A DNA stretch of 37,183 nucleotides from Ignavibacteria bacterium GWF2_33_9 (lineage in GTDB: Bacteria > Bacteroidota > Ignavibacteria > Kapaibacteriales > UBA2268): assembly GCA_001804565.1 (NCBI GenBank), contig MHAC01000016.1, positions 1-37,183 of the forward strand, given 5' to 3'. Shown piece by piece: positions 30,215 through 37,183 of this stretch. A program made the translations under genes and the position numbers. Each line of letters opens with the position of its first letter. Position 1 is the first letter of the stretch. Below the pieces are notes generated by a model that searched no databases, was not told the DNA's origin, and saw nothing but the letters and a program-made list of their open reading frames with translations.

Positions 30215-33200
30215 ATGAGAATAGCAGACATTGCCGTAAAAAGACCGGTTCTTGTATCCGTAATTGTAATTGTATTCGTTCTGTTCGGATTTATTGCGTT
30301 CAGAACACTTAATTTGAACTTATTTCCGGATGTGAAAATACCGTTTGTTACGGTACAATGTATTTATCCGGGTGCCGGACCGAAAGAAATCGAATCTCTT
30401 GTTACCAAAAAGATAGAAGATGTTATCACAACGATTGAAGGTGTAGAAGCAATTGATTCATATTCACTTGATGGTGTTTCCATTATTGTAATTGAATTTG
30501 GATTAGGCAAAGATGTAGATGTAGCAAATCAGGAAGTGAAGGACAAGATTGATCAGATTGTAAATAATTTACCGACAGATGCGAAGAAGCCGATTATTAC
30601 TAAAGTTGACTTCCGTGCATTCCCAGTTGCAAACTTAATTTTAAGTGGTGATGCTTCTCCGGTGGATATGTATGAATTTGCAGATAAAGTTGTAAAAAAT
30701 AAATTATCGCAGGTTGCTGGTGTTGCAAATATTACATTGGATGGTGGACAAGAAAGAGAAATTCAAGTTACTCTTTCGGGTAAGACAGTTTATGAAAATA
30801 TGATGTCTCTGCCTGCTTTTATGGGAATTTTGGGTCAACAGAATTTTGATATTCCCGGAGGAACATTCGAAATCGGGAATCAGGATTATTCTGTTCGCTT
30901 GAAAGGACAATATGATTCCTTGAATACAATTTTGGAAACAGAAATTCCGACCGCATTTGGTGTTAAAAAAATCAGAGAATTGGCAAAAGTCGAATTTGCT
31001 GGCAAAAAAGTAGCTGCAAAGACTATGTTCTATGATGTGAAAAATAACATCAAGTATGAAAATGCGATATTGTTAGGTCTAATTAAGAGTCCCGATGGTA
31101 ATGTAGTGGAAGTTGTGAAAGCAGTAAAGGAAAAATTACCCGAAATTTTGCGTGAGCTGCCTAAAGGTATGGAATTGAAAGTAGTGAATGAATCTGCTGA
31201 TTTTGTGGAGAGTACTTCCTCTGATACTTTAAGTAATATATATCTTGGTATCTTACTCACCGCATTAGTATTGCTTTTCTTCCTGCATGATATTCGTTCT
31301 ACAATTATTGCCTCGATCACAATGCCTGCATCAATCATTTCTGCTTTCGTTTTATTCCAGTTCGCAGGATTGGATTTGAATATGATGTCGCTAATGGGTA
31401 TTTCTGTAACTGTGGGTGTGCTCGTTGCGAATGCTGTTGTGATTATCGAAAATATATTCCGCTTCAAAGAAATGGGAATGCCTATCAAAGAGGCTGCGAT
31501 TAAAGGTACAAATGAAGTGTTTGTGGCGGTGCTTGCATCTACAATGACTAACTTGGTTGTATTTATTCCATTAGCAAATCTGAGCAGTACTGTAGGTCAA
31601 TTCCTTAAAGCACTTGCTCTTTCCGCTACATTTACTACACTCTTTTCGCTTATTTATTCCTTTACTTTAACTCCTATGTTGAGTTCTCTCTTATTTTCGG
31701 ATAAAGCAAAAGAAAAAGGAAAATTTGCTAAGTTCTTATCTGCTCATATTGATAAATATTTGATTGGTCTCTACGGTAAAACCTTACGAATAATTTTGCG
31801 TAATAAGAAACTAGCCATAGCAACTGTAGTGAGTGCAATTATCTTATTTATAGTTGTGCTTATGGGATTGGGACCAAAAATCGGTTTTGAATTTCAACCA
31901 ACATTCGACCAGGGCGTGATAACAGCAAAAGTTGAACTACCAACAGGATATAATGTTGAATCTACTGAACAAGTAATTAAGCAGATTGAAGATAAGATTA
32001 AGCATTATCCGGAAGTGACAGAAATTGTTTCTTCAATTGGGAAATCCAGCAATGTTGATATTGGTACAAACCTGGCAACAGTAAGCATATACATAGTTGA
32101 CAAGAAAGAAAGAACAATTGGAATTGATGAAATGGTTATTAAAGTTACCGATGAACTATCTTCTATACCAAATGCGAAAATACAAGTATTTTCTGGTGAA
32201 GGTGGCGGACAAGGTGGTACTGCTCCTGTAGAATTCTTCATTTTGGGTCAAAATTCCGTAAAATTGCAAAGAATTACCGATGAACTATACGATTCATTAA
32301 AAACAATACCCGGACTAATCAATTTCGAACAATCCACCAGGGAAGGTAAACCGGAAATGACTGTTTATCCAAACCGCAGCAAACTTGCTGATGTTGGTTT
32401 ATCAGTATCGGAACTTGCAATGTCATTACGCCTTTCAGTGGAAGGTATGGCTAGTTCTAAATATAAATACGAAGGTGAAGAATACGATATTACAGTGAAA
32501 TTGAATGATGATGAAGTTAATTCTCCAGAAAAAATCAGTCAAATACCGATTGCAACACGTGCAGGCGTATTCAAGATTTCCGATTTAGCTGATATTAAAT
32601 TCACTCCCGGGCCGACTAAGGTACTTCACCGCAATAAATATATAACGATTAAGTTTTCAGGTGCCCCCGGAGCAGGTGTACCTCTTGGGGATATTACCTC
32701 CGAAGTGGAAAAAAGAATTGCAAAATTCAATTTGCCAAAAGGTTATCAATTCGCATGGGGTGGGTCTGCAAAACTTTTCAAACAGATGGTAAGCGACTTA
32801 TCATTTGCATTTATGGTCGGCATTTTGTTGACATATTTCCTTATGGCAGCAATTCTGGAAAGTTATATACAACCGCTTTATATTATGATTACTATTCCGA
32901 TGGGTATGATTGGTGTAATCACATTCTCTTATTTAACAGGCACTACGATGAGTATAACTGCAATGATGGGTGTGATTTTGCTCACCGGTATTGTTGTGAA
33001 TAATGCGATTTTGCTGCTTGACTTTGCTAATCAGATGATTAGGGAAAAAGAGATGAACGTGCATGATGCATTAATAGAATCAGGTGAGACAAAATTGATG
33101 CCGATCCTGATGTCCAACGCTGCATTGGCACTTGGTGTACTTCCTCTTGCACTTGGAATTGGTGATGCAGGTGTGGAAATGCGTACTCCTTTAGGAATTG

Positions 33201-33328
33201 TTACAATAGGCGGTATTTTTGCTTCAACGTTACTTACATTGTACGTAATTCCGGCACTTTACCTAATTTTTGCAAAATTGAAAAAGAAAAATAAAAATTC
33301 AAATATAGATTTGATTGCTGAAAATTAA
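30215..33328 (+). CDS. Efflux RND permease (HAE-like) with non-canonical TM4/TM10 relay residues
   Basis: 1037 aa RND layout: 'MRIADIAVKRPVLVSVIVIVFVLFGFIAFRTLNLNLFPDVKIPFVTV...'. TM4 'VTVGVLVANAVVIIENIFRF'; TM10 'GIVVNNAILLLDFANQM'. Confidence 0.95.
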   Translation: MRIADIAVKRPVLVSVIVIVFVLFGFIAFRTLNLNLFPDVKIPFVTVQCIYPGAGPKEIESLVTKKIEDVITTIEGVEAIDSYSLDGVSIIVIEFGLGKDVDVANQEVKDKIDQIVNNLPTDAKKPIITKVDFRAFPVANLILSGDASPVDMYEFADKVVKNKLSQVAGVANITLDGGQEREIQVTLSGKTVYENMMSLPAFMGILGQQNFDIPGGTFEIGNQDYSVRLKGQYDSLNTILETEIPTAFGVKKIRELAKVEFAGKKVAAKTMFYDVKNNIKYENAILLGLIKSPDGNVVEVVKAVKEKLPEILRELPKGMELKVVNESADFVESTSSDTLSNIYLGILLTALVLLFFLHDIRSTIIASITMPASIISAFVLFQFAGLDLNMMSLMGISVTVGVLVANAVVIIENIFRFKEMGMPIKEAAIKGTNEVFVAVLASTMTNLVVFIPLANLSSTVGQFLKALALSATFTTLFSLIYSFTLTPMLSSLLFSDKAKEKGKFAKFLSAHIDKYLIGLYGKTLRIILRNKKLAIATVVSAIILFIVVLMGLGPKIGFEFQPTFDQGVITAKVELPTGYNVESTEQVIKQIEDKIKHYPEVTEIVSSIGKSSNVDIGTNLATVSIYIVDKKERTIGIDEMVIKVTDELSSIPNAKIQVFSGEGGGQGGTAPVEFFILGQNSVKLQRITDELYDSLKTIPGLINFEQSTREGKPEMTVYPNRSKLADVGLSVSELAMSLRLSVEGMASSKYKYEGEEYDITVKLNDDEVNSPEKISQIPIATRAGVFKISDLADIKFTPGPTKVLHRNKYITIKFSGAPGAGVPLGDITSEVEKRIAKFNLPKGYQFAWGGSAKLFKQMVSDLSFAFMVGILLTYFLMAAILESYIQPLYIMITIPMGMIGVITFSYLTGTTMSITAMMGVILLTGIVVNNAILLLDFANQMIREKEMNVHDALIESGETKLMPILMSNAALALGVLPLALGIGDAGVEMRTPLGIVTIGGIFASTLLTLYVIPALYLIFAKLKKKNKNSNIDLIAEN

Positions 33329-33337
33329 TTATAAAAA

Positions 33338-34522
33338 ATGGACATAAAAAAAATGAACGTACCATTATTAGATTTGAAATTACAATATGCTCAGATTCAA
33401 GAAGAAGTTGAGCAGGAGATTTTAAGAGTATCACGTTCGCAAATGTGCATACTCGGAAAAGACGTTGAATCATTCGAAGAAAATGCTGCAAAATATCTTG
33501 GCGTAAAGCATGCCATTGGTGTTTCCAGCGGGACTGACGCACTTTTAATGGGCTTGATGGCTTATGATATCGGTCCTGGAGATGAAGTGATTTTGCCGAC
33601 ATTTTCGTTTTTTGCAACTGCGGGAGTAGTGGCAAGAACTAATGCTACACCTATTTTCGTGGATAGTATTGCAAATACATATAATATTGATCCAAAAGCT
33701 ATTGCTGCAAAAATTACTGAAAAGACAAAAGCAATTATTCCTGTTCATCTTTTCGGTCAAGCAGCTGAAATGGACGAAATAATGGCGATAGCACACAAGC
33801 ATAATATACCTGTAATTGAAGACGGGGCTCAATCTTTCGGAACTCAGTACAAAGACGGTAAATTTGCAGGTAGTATTGGTGAAATAGGATGTTTTTCATT
33901 TTACCCATCTAAAAATTTGGGAGCATTTGGTGATGGAGGTCTGGTTACGACTAATGATGATGTATTAGCCGAGAAATTGCGCCAGATGCGTAATCACGGA
34001 ATGTATCCTAAGTATTTCCATAAATTTATTGGGGGTAATTTCAGATTGGATGCAATTCAGGCTGCAGTGCTGAATGTGAAATTAAAACATCTCGAAGATT
34101 GGCACAAAGCTCGCCGAAAAAATGCAGATTTATACAGGAAATATGCTCAAAAGGAAGGTTTGGAAATTGCTAACAATGTTCAGAATTTTATTAACAGCAA
34201 TCAGATTTATTTACCGGAACCTATTTACGCAGAAACCGGCATTAACAATAATCATATTTACAATCAATTTACAATTAGGATTGCACGCAGAGATAAGATT
34301 AAAGATTACCTGTCAGCAAATGGTATTGGATCGGATATATATTATCCTGTACCATTCCATCGCCAGGAATGTTTCTCTTATTTGAACAATCCTGATAGGG
34401 ATTTTCCAAATGCAAATATGCTAGTAAGTGAAGTTCTTTCTCTTCCTATTTTCCCGGAATTAACTGAAGAACAAATTGCTTACACAGTGGAAAAACTTGC
34501 AGAAGCAATAAATATAACATAA
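33338..34522 (+). CDS. DegT/DnrJ/EryC1/StrS family aminotransferase
   Basis: 'VSSGTDALLMGLMAYDIGPGDEVILPTFSFFATAGVV', 'PVIEDGAQSFGTQYKDGKFAGSIGEIGCFSFYPSKNLGAFGDGGLVTT' PLP-Lys region. Confidence 0.95.
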   Translation: MDIKKMNVPLLDLKLQYAQIQEEVEQEILRVSRSQMCILGKDVESFEENAAKYLGVKHAIGVSSGTDALLMGLMAYDIGPGDEVILPTFSFFATAGVVARTNATPIFVDSIANTYNIDPKAIAAKITEKTKAIIPVHLFGQAAEMDEIMAIAHKHNIPVIEDGAQSFGTQYKDGKFAGSIGEIGCFSFYPSKNLGAFGDGGLVTTNDDVLAEKLRQMRNHGMYPKYFHKFIGGNFRLDAIQAAVLNVKLKHLEDWHKARRKNADLYRKYAQKEGLEIANNVQNFINSNQIYLPEPIYAETGINNNHIYNQFTIRIARRDKIKDYLSANGIGSDIYYPVPFHRQECFSYLNNPDRDFPNANMLVSEVLSLPIFPELTEEQIAYTVEKLAEAINIT

Positions 34523-34578
34523 TCTTCCATCTCTTCTTATTGAAAAAGAATAGGGTATAAAAATATTCGAAATTGAAT

Positions 34579-34609
34579 AAAAAAGACACATCATTGATGT
34601 GTCTTTTTT
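34579..34609. terminator. Bidirectional terminator between convergent aminotransferase and M28 peptidase genes
   Basis: AAAAAAGACACATCA T TGATGTGTCTTTTTT near-perfect palindrome. Confidence 0.85.
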
Positions 34610-34640
34610 ATCTTTTTCAATCAAATAAACCACTGATGAA

Positions 34641-36470
34641 TTATTCACTACCTGTGAGTATTACATCAGTAGTCATTTCTTTACCCTTGCGAAGGAAAGT
34701 TACTTTTATTTTGTCCCCGGGTTTAGATTCACGCAGAAAGAAAGTGAAATCGTGCAAATTCATGATTCCGGTATCATTAAGTTTTGTGATTATATCATCG
34801 CCCTGCAAACCTGCTTTTTCGGCAGGACTTCCCGGAGAAGCACCGGAAATTTTCATCCCTAAAGGTTCTCTATCGAAATTGGGGACAATGCCGAATTTCA
34901 CTTTGCTGCCACTTCTGTTTTCTCCATGAGCAGGAGATTTCTCAGATACTTTATGAAATGGAGGTCGATTGTCCAGATTGCCAAATTTTTGGACTGCAGC
35001 ATCCAGAAAATTAATAATTGTTTCCATTCCGTCAAAATTGATTTTGTCAACGTCATCACTTGGTTTATGATAATCCAGGTGTACACCGGTGAAGAAGAAT
35101 ACTGAAGGGACATTTTTCAGATAGAATGCTGTTTGGTCACTTGCACCAAGTGGTGAATCGCTTTTATTCAGTGTTAATACTGAATCTGCGGCATCCAATT
35201 CATCGAAAATCGGTTCAAATGCAGGTGATGAACCAGTGCCCATCAGATAAATTGAATTATCATGAAAGCGGCCAACCATATCCAGATTAATCATCATTGC
35301 AATATTCTCAGGAGCAATAATTTTCTGATTAACAAATGCATTAGAACCGATTATACCAAGTTCTTCCGAAGTAAATGCAACAAAAACAAGAGAACGCTTC
35401 GTTGGATTTTCAGCAGCATAACGAGCAAGTTCAATCACTGCAGAAGTTCCCGATGCATTATCATCAGCACCATTATGAATTTTGGGAGTTTTGCTCTGAT
35501 ACATTGAAGTTGGTCCGCCCCATCCGAGATGGTCGTAATGGGCTCCCACAACAATATATTCATTTTTCAGTGTTGCATCGGTTCCTTCCACCATACCGAA
35601 AACATTGTCAGTTTTAGCAATTTTGTCCTTCAATTGTACTTTTATATAAATTTTTGAATTAGGAATATCGAAGCTGTTAGGTTTTTTTGTTTCCATAATC
35701 TTCATTTCGGTAGGGTATAGCGACCTACGAGGGAAATATTCGGAAATTTTAGTTCGATTCACTTGAATTGCAAGCAGACCGGTATTCCTTTCGAAGCGGT
35801 CTTTTTCGAGTGGTTCGAAAACACTAGCGGAATCACCGTTAATTTTCACAAATATTATTCCTTTAGCGCCATGATCACGTGCATTCGTTGCCTTATAACG
35901 ATAAGATTTGTAAGGTTCAAAAGGATCATCTTTCATTTCACCATTCGGGGAATGAGTGAGAATGATTACAATTTTGTCCTTTACGTCAATACCTTCATAA
36001 TCGTCATATTTCAAATCTTTGGAAGAAATACCAAATCCACAGAATGCTAAAGGAGCTTCTAATTCACCATCATCGCTAATACTTAACGGCAACCAGTCAC
36101 TTGTCAGATCCCATGACTTTCGCATTGGACGAGACATTTCAATTGGAACGCCGGGTTTAGGGATGATTACATTGAAGTAAACTTCATTTTTTTCTCCAAG
36201 TTCATATCCAATCGGCACTTCCAATTGCTGCAAGTAACTTCCATTTATGGGTTTAAGTCCAAATTCTTTAAATTTATTAAGAATATAATCACGTGCTTTA
36301 TCCATTCCGGGAGTACCTGGAAAACGACCTTCTAATTCATCACTTGCTAAATATGTGAGATGTTCTTTTGCTGCAGTATAAACTAGAGATTTCTCGGTTT
36401 GTGCAAATAAATTCAGCGTTGATACCAGAATTAAAATTTGCACAAAATTTGTTAAGCGTTTAAAATTCAT
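34641..36470 (-). CDS. Secreted M28 family zinc peptidase with C-terminal PDZ domain
   Basis: Signal peptide; 'VVGAHYDHLGWGG', 'HNGADDNASGTSAVIELAR', 'AFTSEELGIIGS'; PDZ 'MKISGASPGSPAEKAGLQGDDIITKLND'. Confidence 0.92.
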   Translation of the reverse strand: MNFKRLTNFVQILILVSTLNLFAQTEKSLVYTAAKEHLTYLASDELEGRFPGTPGMDKARDYILNKFKEFGLKPINGSYLQQLEVPIGYELGEKNEVYFNVIIPKPGVPIEMSRPMRKSWDLTSDWLPLSISDDGELEAPLAFCGFGISSKDLKYDDYEGIDVKDKIVIILTHSPNGEMKDDPFEPYKSYRYKATNARDHGAKGIIFVKINGDSASVFEPLEKDRFERNTGLLAIQVNRTKISEYFPRRSLYPTEMKIMETKKPNSFDIPNSKIYIKVQLKDKIAKTDNVFGMVEGTDATLKNEYIVVGAHYDHLGWGGPTSMYQSKTPKIHNGADDNASGTSAVIELARYAAENPTKRSLVFVAFTSEELGIIGSNAFVNQKIIAPENIAMMINLDMVGRFHDNSIYLMGTGSSPAFEPIFDELDAADSVLTLNKSDSPLGASDQTAFYLKNVPSVFFFTGVHLDYHKPSDDVDKINFDGMETIINFLDAAVQKFGNLDNRPPFHKVSEKSPAHGENRSGSKVKFGIVPNFDREPLGMKISGASPGSPAEKAGLQGDDIITKLNDTGIMNLHDFTFFLRESKPGDKIKVTFLRKGKEMTTDVILTGSE

Positions 36471-36675
36471 TAAATCACCAAAAAATGATAAGTATAAAAA
36501 AACAAAATTAAGAATAATTAAATTAATTCCCTTTTAAAAATCGGATAAGCAGTCCTAATATTTTATGAAATGCATTTAATTCATTATAATTTATATATTA
36601 AAATAAAATAAATCCTTAATTTTGTAAAATTTTTTCAATACAAATACAAATAAAAAAATAGACAAGGAAATAGAA

Positions 36676-37183
36676 ATGAATGAAGGTACATTAATACAAG
36701 TTATCGGACCTGTAGTTGACGTTCAGTTTTCTGAAGGCAATATCCCCGCTGTACTAAATGCATTGCAAATCCCAAGAAAAAATGCTGAAGGTGCTGACGA
36801 ATTACTAGTTTGCGAAGTACACCAGCACTTAGGTGAAGATAGAGTGAGAGCTGTTGCAATGGATTCTACAGACGGATTGGTGCGAGGAATGAAAGTAATA
36901 GATACAGGTGAACCAATCAAAATCCCGGTAGGACAGGAATTGCTTGGAAGAATGATGAACGTAATCGGTGAACCAATTGATGGTAAGGGCGAAATCAAAA
37001 GTGAAATGGAATATCCTTTGCATCGCCATGCACCTAAATTCGAAGACTTAAGCACAAAGAAAGAAATGTTCGAAACAGGTATAAAAGTAATTGACTTAAT
37101 TCAACCATTTACAAAAGGTGGCAAAACCGGTCTTTTCGGTGGTGCAGGTGTGGGTAAAACGGTTGTGATTCAAGAATTGATCC
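36676..37183 (+). CDS. atpD: F0F1 ATP synthase subunit beta, 3'-truncated by window end
   Basis: My translation from ATG 36676: [30 protein letters not shown]...[55 protein letters not shown] (P-loop). Not in the ORF track because no stop is reached. Confidence 0.97.
   Translation, partial: MNEGTLIQVIGPVVDVQFSEGNIPAVLNALQIPRKNAEGADELLVCEVHQHLGEDRVRAVAMDSTDGLVRGMKVIDTGEPIKIPVGQELLGRMMNVIGEPIDGKGEIKSEMEYPLHRHAPKFEDLSTKKEMFETGIKVIDLIQPFTKGGKTGLFGGAGVGKTVVIQELI

Noticed and set aside
34573-34929. 118-aa plus-strand ORF near the M28 gene end
   Set aside because: Begins in the bidirectional terminator and is antisense to the peptidase PDZ domain.
35262-36050. Plus-strand ORFs opposite the M28 peptidase
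   Set aside because: Antisense to a well-supported M28 catalytic domain; no protein-like features.
36723-37055. Minus-strand ORFs at the right edge
   Set aside because: Antisense to atpD, which is clear on the plus strand but truncated by the window end.

Overview
AT-rich chromosomal window from a T9SS-bearing Bacteroidota/Ignavibacteriota/Kapabacteria-like bacterium (lineage is inferred, not tested). The core is a housekeeping block: tRNA-Tyr-Gly-Gly-Thr-Trp, then secE-nusG-rplK-rplA-rplJ-rplL-rpoB-rpoC. To the left are a T9SS-sorted protein (cut by the window edge), a lipoprotein, a degraded intergenic stretch with a T9SS-domain remnant, a VOC/PhnB-like protein, katG, queA, and a minus-strand metal-type (CzcCBA/CusCBA-like) RND operon led by a small His-rich protein. 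To the right are a KhtTU/KefB-like antiporter pair, a TetR regulator followed by a second RND tripartite system and a DegT/DnrJ aminotransferase, an M28 peptidase with a PDZ domain, and the 5' part of atpD, which is missing from the ORF track because it runs off the end. I see no CRISPR array, phage, transposase or clear defence island. The most interesting signals are: (i) the second RND pump lacks the canonical TM4 Asp-Asp pair and the TM10 Lys of the proton relay; (ii) stacked terminator/attenuator-like hairpins inside the rplJ-rplL-rpoB operon, one with a U-tract ending about 20 nt before the rpoB start; (iii) an 18-bp tandem repeat encoding a NusG N-terminal extension; (iv) a decayed T9SS C-terminal domain; (v) a doubled 12-bp palindrome upstream of katG.
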